A stretch of 64,000 nt of DNA from assembly GCA_965216905.1 (NCBI GenBank), contig OZ244213.1, positions 62,001 through 126,000 of the forward strand. Reading direction: 5' to 3'. A program made the position numbers and the translations under genes. The DNA is from G965216905 sp965216905. GTDB lineage: Bacteria; Actinomycetota; Acidimicrobiia; Spongiisociales; ZC4RG35. Positions within the stretch are counted from its first letter, which is position 1. Each line of letters starts with the position of its first letter. This document shows, one piece after another, positions 52,328-61,386 of the stretch. Below the pieces are notes generated by a model that saw nothing but the letters and a program-made list of their open reading frames with translations, searched no databases and was not told where the DNA came from.

Positions 52328-54693
52328 GTGTCGACTCGTTCCACGCGGGAGCCGTCCGGGGTCTTGGTGACCTCGAATCGAACCGGCATCTGTTGGGCGA
52401 GTTCGGTCACGTGCGAGACGATGCCCACCATCTGAGAGCGTTCACCGAGTCGGTGGAGCACCGACGCAACGATGTCGAGGGAGGCCGCATCCAGCGTGCC
52501 GAATCCTTCGTCGATGAACACCGATTCGATGGCGGCACCTCCCGCAACGGTCCGGACGTGCTCCGCCAGCGAGAGTGCCAGAGCGAGGGAAACGAGGAAT
52601 GTCTCACCCCCCGACAACGTCTTGGCCGCCCGCGTCTCGTCGGCGTTGCGATGATCGACGACTTCGAACGCGCCGTTCGACACCACCAACGAGTAGGCGC
52701 CCGACGACAGCTCCTCCAACAAGACGTTGGCGCCCACCACGAGCGCCATCATCGCCTCCTGCATGAGCCACGGCTCGAATCCACGGGCGGACAGCAGTGT
52801 TGCCAGCTCCTTGGCCACGCCAGCCTTCCCGCGGGCGACCTCGACCTTGCGCTCGATGTGTGTGGCACGCTCCTGGGCCTCCGACAACCGCTCGACCCGA
52901 TGCTCGGCGTCGGCCAGCGCCCGGATCGACACCTCCCGGATCGCGTCGGTCTCGGTCACGTCGTGGTGGAGAGGTTCGACCAGCGCTCGTAGTTGCTCAT
53001 CGATCCGCTCGATCTCCAACCGGTGCCTCTCCCGCTGCTCCGCCAGTCCGTCGCGGGTGTCACTCAGCCGGGTCGATTGCTCTTCGGCCCACACCAGGAG
53101 GGCATCCCACTGCTGTGCCGGAGATCCGGCGGCCGACGGGAGGTCGCCAATCGGGGCGACGAGGTCTCGTGCGTCCGTATAGCGCCGTCCGAGCTCCTCG
53201 AGGTCGCGTTGCAGGGCGGCCCGACGGCGGGTGATCTCTTGCCGCGCCCGCGTCGTGGCACGCTCTTCGATTCTCAGTTGCTCGACCTGCTTCTCCGAGC
53301 GCGTTCGAGCCTGGAGCTTCTGCTCTACTTCGGAGAGGGTCGGCCGACCGGCGAGGTCGGTGGCGATGCCCTCGAGCTCGACGCGTATCGTCTCCCACCG
53401 CCCGGTCCGGTTGCCGAGGTCGGCCCGTGCCTCTCCCAGCCGGTGGCGAACCGGTCCGAGTTCCTCCTTGGCCGCCCGGACGACCGATTCCGCATCGGTC
53501 AGATCGTCCGGAGCGGTGTGCTCGGGGACGGCGTCGACTCGGCGACGGCACACCGGGCACGGCTGCCCCACCGCCAGCTCGTCGGTCAGCCGATGGGCTG
53601 CGTGAGCGCGTTCGAGGAGCTGCAGCGCCGCCGTCGCCTCCTCGAGCCGAGCCGTTGCGAGGGCTTCGTCACGGGTGGCGATATCCACCTCTTTCTGAAT
53701 CGCTGCCACCGACTCGGCCGCCTCCGACGTGGCGGTGGTCAGCTCGGCGTGCCTCGCCCAGGCGGCGACCAGGGCCTCCAGCTCCGAGCGGCCCGGTTCT
53801 CCTGCCAGTTCCTTCTCGACCTCCTCGACCGTCTCGGCGATATCTGTCGCCCGATCTTGGAGTTCGACCAGGCGGGTCTCCAGCTCGGAGGCGTCCTCGC
53901 CGGTGGCGTCCAAACCATCCGGGGGCCGGAGGCCGGCCAGCGCCCGCAGCGACCGATCGGCCTCGGCGATCTGCCCCTCGACGGCAGCCATCGACTCATG
54001 CGCCGTCGCTCGACTCGGCACCAGCGTTTCGACGGCGGCTCGCACCTCGACCAACTGCTCCACCCGTTCGGCGGCGGCGGTCAGCGTCTCCTCCGACACG
54101 TCCCCCAACGCCGCTCGCTCGTGCTCGAGGGTGACCGATGTCTGCTCGGCGAGGGCGTGGCGCGCTCGGGCGGCGGCACGCACCCGCTCGAACAACCCGA
54201 GATCGAGGAGCGATCGCATGAGGCGTTGCCGGCCGGCCGGTGTCTCGTGGAGGAAGGCGGCGAACTCGCCCTGCGGCAGCACGACGCAGCGGGTGAAGTG
54301 CTCGAAGGACAGGCCGAGCAGCCGCTCGACCGCCCGGGTGACCTCTTTGGCACCCGATGCCACCTGCGTTCCTTCTCGTTCCAGCCTTGCCTCGGCGGTG
54401 GTCGCTCCCGTCTTGGTGCGCCGGACGACCCGCGCCACCCGAAAGGAACGATCACCAACGCAGAATTCGAGCAGGACCCGGGCCTCACCCGCCCCGAGGG
54501 CGATGACCGGCTCGACGCCGTCGGTCCGGGGGACGGCCCCGTAGAGGGCAAAGCAGATGGCGTCGATGACGCTGGTCTTGCCGGCTCCGGTCGGACCCGT
54601 GAGTGCAAAGAGATCGATGTCGGTGAAGTCGATCGGCCCATCGAGTTCACGGAAAGCCGTGAAGTGCCGGAGTTCCAGACGCTCAGGCTTCAT
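52324..54693 (-). CDS. sbcC: Exonuclease SbcC (Rad50-like SMC ATPase)
   Basis: The 789-residue protein is a short SbcC. Walker A is GPTGAGKTS (about 33-41) and the Q-loop FTRCVVLPQGEFAAFL is near residue 125. Two coiled-coil arms flank a zinc hook (QPCPVCRRR, about residue 400), and the C-terminal lobe has LSGGETFLVSLALAL and VFIDEGFGTLD. It forms a DNA-end-binding, ATP-driven complex with SbcD. Bacterial SbcC is often about 1000 residues; this one has shortened arms. The start overlaps SbcD by 11 bases. Confidence 0.95.
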   Translation of the reverse strand: MKPERLELRHFTAFRELDGPIDFTDIDLFALTGPTGAGKTSVIDAICFALYGAVPRTDGVEPVIALGAGEARVLLEFCVGDRSFRVARVVRRTKTGATTAEARLEREGTQVASGAKEVTRAVERLLGLSFEHFTRCVVLPQGEFAAFLHETPAGRQRLMRSLLDLGLFERVRAAARARHALAEQTSVTLEHERAALGDVSEETLTAAAERVEQLVEVRAAVETLVPSRATAHESMAAVEGQIAEADRSLRALAGLRPPDGLDATGEDASELETRLVELQDRATDIAETVEEVEKELAGEPGRSELEALVAAWARHAELTTATSEAAESVAAIQKEVDIATRDEALATARLEEATAALQLLERAHAAHRLTDELAVGQPCPVCRRRVDAVPEHTAPDDLTDAESVVRAAKEELGPVRHRLGEARADLGNRTGRWETIRVELEGIATDLAGRPTLSEVEQKLQARTRSEKQVEQLRIEERATTRARQEITRRRAALQRDLEELGRRYTDARDLVAPIGDLPSAAGSPAQQWDALLVWAEEQSTRLSDTRDGLAEQRERHRLEIERIDEQLRALVEPLHHDVTETDAIREVSIRALADAEHRVERLSEAQERATHIERKVEVARGKAGVAKELATLLSARGFEPWLMQEAMMALVVGANVLLEELSSGAYSLVVSNGAFEVVDHRNADETRAAKTLSGGETFLVSLALALSLAEHVRTVAGGAAIESVFIDEGFGTLDAASLDIVASVLHRLGERSQMVGIVSHVTELAQQMPVRFEVTKTPDGSRVERVDT

Positions 54694-55822
54694 GGACTTC
54701 CTCGACCAGTTCGTCGAAGAGCGCCCGAAGCCGCTCGTCGGTGACGTCGATGGACGCCAGGTACTCTCCGAACAGGGTGCTCGGGTCCCGTCCCAGCCGC
54801 TTGGGGGTGGCCGGCGGCGAGCCGCGCCGGTCGCTCGCACGGAGCACGATGTCGACTGCCCCGGGGACGACGGCCCGGACGGCGTCGGCCAGTCCCATCC
54901 GGGGAGGCTCATCCAACTCGACCCGCACGAACGCGCCCTCCGGAACGTCGGCGGCCGCCGCCTCCACCTGTTCGAGGGTCCCGGCCAACCGCACCAATGG
55001 AGTTCCGCTTGCGAGCTCCACCGTCTCGACGGTGGCGGGCAGGCCGGGCTCGGCCGTGACGACATTGACGGCCTTGCGCTCGCCGCTCTCGCCGAAGTCC
55101 AGCTGGATCGGCGAACCCGAGTAATAGACCGGGGGCCCCGCCGGCATTCGCTGGGGTCGGTGATAGTGACCCAGAGCCACGTAGCTGAGCGATCCGGGGA
55201 AGACCGACGTCGGGACCGAGTAGTCGATGACCGTGTGCACGGTGCGCTCACTCCCGGTGGCAGTCGCACCGTGGACGGTGAGGTGCCCGACGATGAGGTT
55301 GACCGTGTCGGTGTCCATGTCCGCGCACAGCGCCTCCACGATCCTTCCCATGCGAGCCGCGTAGTCGGCGGTGTGCTCCGCTCCCTCTTTGGCCATCAGG
55401 TCGGCGGCCGAGACGATCCCGCGCTGGCTCTGCCACGGCAGCATCGCCACCTTCACCCCAAGGTCATCGAAGTGCTTCACACCGCCGTCGGCGGCGGGCT
55501 GGAGCCGCCCGGCCACCGTCACACCGCCCAAGGCGAGCAGCGGGGCAACCGCCTCCAGCCGGCGGGGATTGTCGTGATTGCCGGCCACGACCACGACCGG
55601 TGCCACCTCGCTCAACCGCAACAAGGCGGCGTAGGCGATCGATTCGGACTCCGGCGACGGAGCGGCCGTGTCGAAGACGTCACCGGCAATCAGCACCAGA
55701 TCGACCCGCTGTGCGTCGGCGATGGTGATGATCTCGTCGAGCACCGCCCGATACTCGGCGGCTCGGCTCGCTCCCCTGATCACCCGGCCCAGATGCCAGT
55801 CGGATGTGTGCAGAAACCTCAC
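54683..55822 (-). CDS. sbcD: Exonuclease SbcD (Mre11-like nuclease)
   Basis: The 379-residue metallophosphoesterase has the Mn-binding motifs in order: FLHTSDWHLG (about 3-12), LVLIAGDVFD (about 40-49), VAGNHDN, and VGHLTVHG followed by ALGHYHRPQ. It is the nuclease of the SbcCD complex that processes DNA ends and hairpins. GTG 55822 has TACGCT eight bases upstream; the longer frame to 55864 is not supported. It leads the sbcD-sbcC-NurA-like operon. Confidence 0.96.
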   Translation of the reverse strand: MRFLHTSDWHLGRVIRGASRAAEYRAVLDEIITIADAQRVDLVLIAGDVFDTAAPSPESESIAYAALLRLSEVAPVVVVAGNHDNPRRLEAVAPLLALGGVTVAGRLQPAADGGVKHFDDLGVKVAMLPWQSQRGIVSAADLMAKEGAEHTADYAARMGRIVEALCADMDTDTVNLIVGHLTVHGATATGSERTVHTVIDYSVPTSVFPGSLSYVALGHYHRPQRMPAGPPVYYSGSPIQLDFGESGERKAVNVVTAEPGLPATVETVELASGTPLVRLAGTLEQVEAAAADVPEGAFVRVELDEPPRMGLADAVRAVVPGAVDIVLRASDRRGSPPATPKRLGRDPSTLFGEYLASIDVTDERLRALFDELVEEVHEA

Positions 55823-55830
55823 GTCCGTCG

Positions 55831-55836
55831 AGCGTA
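55831..55836 (-). promoter_or_regulatory. Putative -10 box (TACGCT) of sbcD
   Basis: TACGCT on the minus strand ends eight bases before GTG 55822. The divergent mpgS gene has its own TACGCT 51 bases away. Confidence 0.55.
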
Positions 55837-55887
55837 CCGAGACCCTGTGACAGGAATGCGGCATCTCCGCAAGCGGTGGATGACCCC

Positions 55888-55893
55888 TACGCT
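55888..55893 (+). promoter_or_regulatory. Putative -10 box (TACGCT) of mpgS
   Basis: TACGCT ends 11 bases before ATG 55905, giving a leader of about five bases. Confidence 0.5.
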
Positions 55894-55904
55894 CGGCAAC
55901 AACG

Positions 55905-57089
55905 ATGCGTATCGAGATCCCCCGCGGTCATGAGCGATTCGGCGCCGTCCGGATTCACGACCTCATCCAGGTGATCGAGCTGGATTCCGGGCCGGAATCG
56001 GAGGCCGGTCCAGCACGCGCCGTCGAGTCGCGACGGGTGGTCCACCTCCCGGCCGCCACCTCGGCGGCGATCGAGCGGAAGCTGGCGGTGGTGGTTCCGG
56101 TCAAGAACGAACGCCGGCGGGTGATCGAAGGAGTGCTGTCCGGGATCCCCCACCCCTGTCCCATCCTCCTGGTGTCGGCGTCGGCGCGGGAGCCGATCGA
56201 CCGGTACACGCTCGAGACCGACCTGCTGGCCGAGTTCTGTGCATTGACCGGGCGACGAGCCGCCGCCGTGCACCAGGACGATCCCGCGGTCGCCACCGCA
56301 CTGCTCGCAGCCGGCTACCAGGCCGCGGTCCAGGGTGGAAGGGCCCGTCCCGGCAAAGGGGAGGCGATGCTGGTGGGGATGATGCTCGCCGAACTCGACG
56401 GTTGCACCGCCGTCGGCTTCGTCGATGCCGACAACTACGTGCCGGGGGCGGTCCACGAGTACGTCAAGGCCTTCGCGGCCGGTCTCCACCTGGCCGCCAC
56501 CCCGTACGCCATGGTCCGCATCTCGTGGCAATCGAAACCCAAAGTGGCCGAGGGTCGGCTCGTCTTCAACCGGTGGGGCCGATCGACGCGCACGATCAAT
56601 CACTTCCTCAACCAGGTGCTGTCCACCTACATCGGTTTCGGGACTCAGGTGATCGCCACCGGAAACGCCGGCGAGCACGCCATGTCGATGGAACTCGCTC
56701 GCCGACTCCGCTTCGCCGGGGGCTTTGCGGTGGAGCCCCATGAGCTCGTCGACCTCTTCGAACAGTTCGGCGGTGCGTTTCCCTCACCCCACCCGGAGGT
56801 CACCCGAAGCCTCGTCGACGTCTATCAGGTGGAGACCCGAAATCCCCACTTCCACGAGGACAAGGGCGACGACCATGTCGACGTGATGCGGATGGCGGGG
56901 CTCACGACGTTGGCGGCATCTCCGGTCTGCCCGGCCGCCGTCCGCGCCGACATCGACGAGTTCGTCCGCCGGGAGCTGTCCGGCGCCGTCGACAGGGCGA
57001 CCCCCGTCTACGAGCCGTTCGGGTCGGCGGACGTCAAGGCCTTCGGCGCCCGGATCACCGGTGGCGCCACCTACCGGTCGTGGCCTTGA
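55905..57089 (+). CDS. mpgS: Mannosyl-3-phosphoglycerate synthase
   Basis: The 394-residue GT55 enzyme transfers mannose from GDP-mannose to 3-phosphoglycerate, the first step to the compatible solute mannosylglycerate. Family markers are MRIEIPRGHERFGAVRIHDL, VVVPVKNE, EGVLSGIPH, GFVDADNYVPGAVHEYVKAF, RISWQSKPK, FNRWGRSTRTINHFLNQVLS, ATGNAGEHAMSMELA and VETRNPHFHEDKGDDHVD. The length matches the family. No MpgP phosphatase lies beside it; GDP-mannose could come from ManC (34171). It overlaps the GNAT start by ten bases. Confidence 0.92.
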   Translation: MRIEIPRGHERFGAVRIHDLIQVIELDSGPESEAGPARAVESRRVVHLPAATSAAIERKLAVVVPVKNERRRVIEGVLSGIPHPCPILLVSASAREPIDRYTLETDLLAEFCALTGRRAAAVHQDDPAVATALLAAGYQAAVQGGRARPGKGEAMLVGMMLAELDGCTAVGFVDADNYVPGAVHEYVKAFAAGLHLAATPYAMVRISWQSKPKVAEGRLVFNRWGRSTRTINHFLNQVLSTYIGFGTQVIATGNAGEHAMSMELARRLRFAGGFAVEPHELVDLFEQFGGAFPSPHPEVTRSLVDVYQVETRNPHFHEDKGDDHVDVMRMAGLTTLAASPVCPAAVRADIDEFVRRELSGAVDRATPVYEPFGSADVKAFGARITGGATYRSWP

Positions 57090-57649
57090 CCGGAATCGAG
57101 ACCGAGCGGCTCCGGCTCCGGCAGTGGCGCCCCGACGACCGGGGACCGTTCCGGGCGCTCAACGCCGATCCGGTCGTGATGGAGTTCTTTCCCACGACGC
57201 TGGCCCCGGCCGAGTCGGATGCGCTCGCCGACCGCATCGCCGATCACATCTCGGACCACGGCTGGGGCCTGTGGGCGGTGGAGGTCATCGATCGGGACCC
57301 GTTCATCGGGTTCATCGGCCTGTGGCCGGCCGGCATCGGCGGGAGGGAACTGCGGCCGATGGTGGAGGTCGGGTGGCGCCTCGAGCGCCGGGCGTGGGGC
57401 CACGGCTACGCCACCGAAGGCGCCATCGCCTCGGTTCGCGATGGTTTCACCCGCCTCGGCCTCGACGAGGTCGTGTCCTTCACCGCCAGGGTGAATTGGC
57501 GATCACGGGCGGTGATGGAACGACTCGGTATGCGCCGGGATCCTCGGGACGACTTTCTGCATCCGGCGCTGGCGGCCGATCACCCGCTCGCCCCGCATGT
57601 CTTGTACCGGCTCAGGCAGGCGGAGGCGGAACCTCGGTGGTCGGACTGA
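57080..57649 (+). CDS. GNAT-family N-acetyltransferase
   Basis: The 189-residue protein is RimJ/RimL-like. It opens IETERLRLRQWRPDD, has the acetyl-CoA loop RAWGHGYATEGAIAS (about 109-123) and FTARVNWRSRAVMERLGMR. It should acetylate a protein N-terminus or small amine, unknown which. GTG 57080 lies within the mpgS stop region (10-base overlap), so it is translated with mpgS. Its last 38 bases overlap the convergent S-layer-like gene. Confidence 0.92.
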   Translation: MALTGIETERLRLRQWRPDDRGPFRALNADPVVMEFFPTTLAPAESDALADRIADHISDHGWGLWAVEVIDRDPFIGFIGLWPAGIGGRELRPMVEVGWRLERRAWGHGYATEGAIASVRDGFTRLGLDEVVSFTARVNWRSRAVMERLGMRRDPRDDFLHPALAADHPLAPHVLYRLRQAEAEPRWSD

Positions 57650-58319
57650 TCAGTCCGGTCGAACTCGTCGTCGAGGGCGGTGTCCCGACCAGTCCCAGCG
57701 CCCGCGCCAGGAACGAAGCCATCTGATCGCGGCGGACGACCTCGGTGGGACAGAACCGGTCGTTGGTCGGCGGATTGCAGCCGCGGGTGATACCGGCCGC
57801 CGCCAGCCGCTCGATGCTCACCTCGAAGGGGTTTCCGTCGTCATCGATGAAGCGGTCGCCAGATGGCGTCTCCCCCAGGTCGAGCGCCCGGTCCAGGAAG
57901 GCGGCCATCTGCCCACGAGTCACCGGGTCGTCCGGACAGAAGCGGTCGTTGTCGGGCGGGTTGCATCCACGGGTGACGCCGGCCGCCGCCAAGGCCTCGA
58001 TGTCGTTCTGGAAGACACTGGAATCGTCGTCGGTGAACGGATCGCCGGTCCCGACCGGCAGATCGAGTGCTCGGACCAGGAATGCGGCCATCTGCCCACG
58101 CAGCACCGGAAGCTCGGGACAGTAGCGGTCGTTGTCGGGCGGGTTGCAGCCGCGGGTGATGCCGGCGGCGGCAACGGCCTCGATGTCCAGCTCGTGCACG
58201 TTCCCGTCGTCGTCGATGAAACGGTCACCCGACCGGGCCAGCCCGGCGGTTGCCAGGCTCGACGACACCGCCAGCACCACCACCATCAAGGCCAACGCTC
58301 GCCTGCGTGCATCGCTCAT
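57612..58319 (-). CDS. Secreted protein with three SLH-like repeats
   Basis: The 235-residue protein has a signal peptide (about 1-28, ending ATAGLARS). Three repeats of about 61 residues follow, each with F.DDDGN or DDDSS, an acidic (D)IE.LAAAGITRGCNPP(D/T)NDR(Y/F)CP, and a QMA.FL.RAL core. A Ser/Thr/Pro tail ends the protein. The repeats resemble S-layer-homology domains and carry two conserved Cys each, probably paired. It may bind the cell wall. GAAGGAG is upstream of ATG 58319. The last 38 bases overlap the GNAT gene. Confidence 0.88.
   Translation of the reverse strand: MSDARRRALALMVVVLAVSSSLATAGLARSGDRFIDDDGNVHELDIEAVAAAGITRGCNPPDNDRYCPELPVLRGQMAAFLVRALDLPVGTGDPFTDDDSSVFQNDIEALAAAGVTRGCNPPDNDRFCPDDPVTRGQMAAFLDRALDLGETPSGDRFIDDDGNPFEVSIERLAAAGITRGCNPPTNDRFCPTEVVRRDQMASFLARALGLVGTPPSTTSSTGLISPTTEVPPPPA
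57778..58170 (-). repeat. Three DNA repeats with ~184-base period
   Basis: GC(A/C)(G/T)CC(G/A)CGGGTGA-type sequences recur at about 57778, 57963 and 58147, reflecting the three SLH-like units. The repeat is in coding DNA and preserves frame. Confidence 0.75.
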
Positions 58320-58399
58320 GTGGAATCCCGGGATCGCTCCTTCGATCGTAGACCACCGGCGTATGGTGGACGGGTGACCGGGATGCAACGCACGTTGTG

Positions 58400-58416
58400 G
58401 TCCCCACCTCGGGGAC
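58400..58416 (-). terminator. Hairpin after the lipoprotein operon
   Basis: GTCCCC (58400-58405) pairs with GGGGAC (58411-58416) around a five-base loop, about 20 bases past the lipoprotein stop. No U tract follows. Confidence 0.4.
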
Positions 58417-58436
58417 ACCGCTGACATCGACGCCGG

Positions 58437-59057
58437 CTACATCTCGTAAAAGAGCTCGAGTTCGGTGACGAGCCCCGTGACGGGGTCGATCCAGAAGGCC
58501 ACGCCGGCGGCGTCCGGGTCCCGGGCCTCCGCTCGGGACCGGCTGACCGTGTCGCCGAGTCTGAGCATGAGACCAGAGGGGAGAACGACGTGTCGTGGTT
58601 CGACGAGGACAATCTCCAGCGCGTGGGTCTCAACCAGGTGCGGTCGGGTCTCGGACGCATCGATCAGTTGGACGAAGGCGGGTCTCCCACTCTGGTCCGT
58701 TGCGAAGAACGCACCACAATCCACGCTGGATAGGTCGATACACGGGCCATGGACCGGCGATCCGTCGAATCCGTCTGGGGGCGTTCCTTCTCGGAGGGTC
58801 ACGGACTCGAGGCGTCCTTCGCTCGAAATCGCTATCGATTCCACCCAGCCGGAACCTGCCAAGGAGAATCGATCGGCTTCGCCGGCGGAGGTTGCGCCGT
58901 CGAAGACCGGAGGAGCGGAGGTGGTCGTCGCAGCTCGAGCAGTTGGATCTGGGGCGTTCTCGACAGTCGAGTCGCACGCCACCAGGAGCAACACCAGCGC
59001 ACCAAACACCACCAATCGGTGGACGTACCCAACCAGGAGGGGGGGAGACTCAGTCAT
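58437..59057 (-). CDS. Lipoprotein of unknown function
   Basis: The 206-residue protein has a signal peptide with the lipobox LLLVACD (Cys about 28), then a Thr/Ala linker and a beta-rich domain of about 150 residues (VESIAISSEGRLESVTLREGTPP...FATDQSGRPAFVQLID). No family is recognised. It overlaps the preceding gene by eight bases. With that gene and the metallopeptidase it forms a three-gene exported-protein operon. Confidence 0.78.
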   Translation of the reverse strand: MTESPPLLVGYVHRLVVFGALVLLLVACDSTVENAPDPTARAATTTSAPPVFDGATSAGEADRFSLAGSGWVESIAISSEGRLESVTLREGTPPDGFDGSPVHGPCIDLSSVDCGAFFATDQSGRPAFVQLIDASETRPHLVETHALEIVLVEPRHVVLPSGLMLRLGDTVSRSRAEARDPDAAGVAFWIDPVTGLVTELELFYEM

Positions 59058-60225
59058 CCCACGAGACCACGACTCCCTTGCGGACGTCGACCGCCGCACG
59101 GCCACGACCGGCCACATCTTCGAATGCCACGGTGAACGCGGCTCGCTCATGGGGCAGCATCGGGCACTCCATGCCCCGGTCACCGGATCGCCTGATCACG
59201 ATCTCCACATCCTCGCCCATCTCGGGTGGAGTGATGAAGAGCACCTTCTCCGGGCTGGCCGTCCAAGTGAGCGGCCCGTCGGGATCCCCGTCAGCTTCAA
59301 GCACCGGAGCCACGGTAACGGCGCCCAAGAAGTCGCCCGACTCTGCCCCGAAGAACACGAGCCACTCACCCGAGTCAGTCCCGGACTCGGTGTCGGTCAG
59401 AATGCGAACTGGGATCGATGGACGCAGGTCGAGGCGATCGGCGGGGACACCGCTCGCCAACTGACGATCCAGATCCGAGAGACTCGGCTGCACCCAGACA
59501 CCTGAGACCGGATCCTTTGCCCACGCTCGGTCACTCGCCTCGGTGACCGTTTGCTCGCGATCGACCCGGTTGGCCTCCCTCTGAATCTCGGAGTGATCTC
59601 CCAGGAGGTCCACGTACGCTATGAGCTTGTCGAGCGCCGTTCGACCGGGAACACCTCGAGATGCCTTCGGGTTGCAGATGTCGATCGGTCGCGGGTCATA
59701 TCGCGTTTCCGCAAGCTCTCGAGCTGCTGCGCTCAGATCCACTGTGGTGGCTGCGAGTTCCACGGGGACGGTAGAACCGGTTCTATCGAACGCAGCGAGC
59801 CCGAGCACGGAGCCATCTGATTGGGCGAAGGCCATGATTCTGTGGGGTAGGGCCGCGCCCGCTGGGACCGAAGCATTCGAAGCCAGCCGCACCTCGCGTG
59901 GTATAGGGCCGCGTTCGCCGAACTCGGCGATTGCCTCCAGCACATCTGCCCGCTCAAAGCGACCAATTCCAACTCCTGCAGCAGGTACCGGCGCCGCGAG
60001 CAGAACCATCCCGCCGCTCGCGATTGCTTGATCGTGGACATCGAGGAGACGCTGCAACACGTCTTCCTCAGAGTGCCATGTGACTGCCGGGACGTCGTGC
60101 GGGTCGACGGTGTCATCTGAGTCGGCGGTGCCGATCGGGCCGTTGATGGTCGCGGTTGCGAGAACGAATGTGGCTGCCGCCGAGCACAGAATGGTGGCTG
60201 CGGATCCGAGGCGAGGTTTGCTCAC
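59050..60225 (-). CDS. Exported protein of unknown function
   Basis: The 391-residue protein starts with a signal peptide (about 1-33, ending near ATATINGP). The rest is soluble with a central Cys-containing stretch (DICNPKASRGVPGRTALDKL) and a second Cys in GMECPML. No family is recognised. GTG 60225 overlaps the metallopeptidase stop as GTGA and has AAGGGGG about ten bases upstream. It was probably acquired with its neighbours, given the lower GC of the region. Confidence 0.78.
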   Translation of the reverse strand: MSKPRLGSAATILCSAAATFVLATATINGPIGTADSDDTVDPHDVPAVTWHSEEDVLQRLLDVHDQAIASGGMVLLAAPVPAAGVGIGRFERADVLEAIAEFGERGPIPREVRLASNASVPAGAALPHRIMAFAQSDGSVLGLAAFDRTGSTVPVELAATTVDLSAAARELAETRYDPRPIDICNPKASRGVPGRTALDKLIAYVDLLGDHSEIQREANRVDREQTVTEASDRAWAKDPVSGVWVQPSLSDLDRQLASGVPADRLDLRPSIPVRILTDTESGTDSGEWLVFFGAESGDFLGAVTVAPVLEADGDPDGPLTWTASPEKVLFITPPEMGEDVEIVIRRSGDRGMECPMLPHERAAFTVAFEDVAGRGRAAVDVRKGVVVSWDD

Positions 60226-61386
60226 TTCGAAGTGCCCCCTTCGATTCCAACACGATCGATGTATGCGTAGCCACTCGACGTGGAGAGAACGAGGGGCCGG
60301 AGAATCATCGCGTCATTTCCGGACTTCTGAAAGATCTCCGGGGAAGACGGCTGCCGAGCACACAGCTTCCATGTGGTCCCCGGATCTGAACAAGCGGTGC
60401 CAAGGGCGACTTGGCCGAGCCACGATCCATGAGTTCCGCCTGCACTTGTCTTACAAGATCCGCCGTACTCGTCGTATCGCAAGGACCTACGGTTCCACCT
60501 CAACTGCACACCCCCGGTTGTTGACGGCGATGTGTGGCGATGATCCGCTCGAATTCGGAAGCTGACGTTTAGCGACATGCGCGATACCCGAACCTGCGAA
60601 TCATTGGAGTCCAAGTCCCAAGGATCATAGGACGTTCCGATCCAAACGAAGGCTCCAGCTCGGTTGAGCCGTACCCCGTAGGCGCCGGTCCGTTTGGCAG
60701 AATTCGTCAGGGAGGTCGACGAGGTACCCCAATGCGACGTGCCGCGCTCAAACCCCGGATTTGCATTCAGAAATGGCGTCTTACCACTCGCGTGGCCGCC
60801 TATGTTTGCCGCATGGCTCCAGTCGTCTCGTTCGATCGTTTGATAGCCGACGCTTCCGCCGGAAGCGACGCAATCTTGCATGCTGGGCGCCGCGCCGTCA
60901 TCGGACCACCTAAATCCTCCTGAATGCCCCATTCCGACAGTATGGCCCATCTCGTGCACCAAAATACCCTCATAGGAGTACTCGCCACTCGAACGTGATC
61001 CGTTGCCGTTCCACCACTGTCGGCCGAGATCAAATGTGATCGTGGATGACCCTGTCGAGGCGACCGCATCGACGTTAAAAACTCTGTAGTTTGAAGTTCG
61101 TTGATGATGTGCAATTGTCGTGAAAGGTGAGATCGATGGCTGGGTAGCCATCTATTCCGCCGGTCGATTCCCATGCTCGAATTGCATCCCGCAGTCGGTC
61201 CTTGGCATCGGCGAAGCTCACGCCGGAAGGGACCGATGCAACACAGTATGACTGCGTTCGGTCGGCCACACGCCCTCGCGTCAGGGCCGAAGAGGTGTCC
61301 GTGGTGACAAACGCAGCAACGACTCCAATCACCGTACCCATCGCGACAAGCTGAACCCGGCGGAATCCACGATGAGGTTTCGCCAC
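60222..61386 (-). CDS. Matrixin-like zinc metallopeptidase (frameshifted)
   Basis: GTG 61386, after AAAGGGGAAGC, starts a signal peptide and the beginning of a zincin domain (FADAKDRLRDAIRAWES). The frame stops early at 61075 because of an A5 run (61077-61081). One base fewer joins it to the frame with YSYEGILVHEMGHTVGMGHS, a complete zinc-binding HExxHxxGxxH site. A C-terminal jelly-roll-like domain (NANPGFERGTSHWG) follows. The corrected protein is about 387 residues. It may be a secreted peptidase or a broken gene; the run is a place for sequencing errors. The GC content here is lower than elsewhere. Confidence 0.72.

Noticed and set aside
57778..58170. Repeats with ~184-base period as a mobile or insertion element
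   Set aside because: They are the DNA image of three protein repeats with no terminal inverted repeats or transposase.
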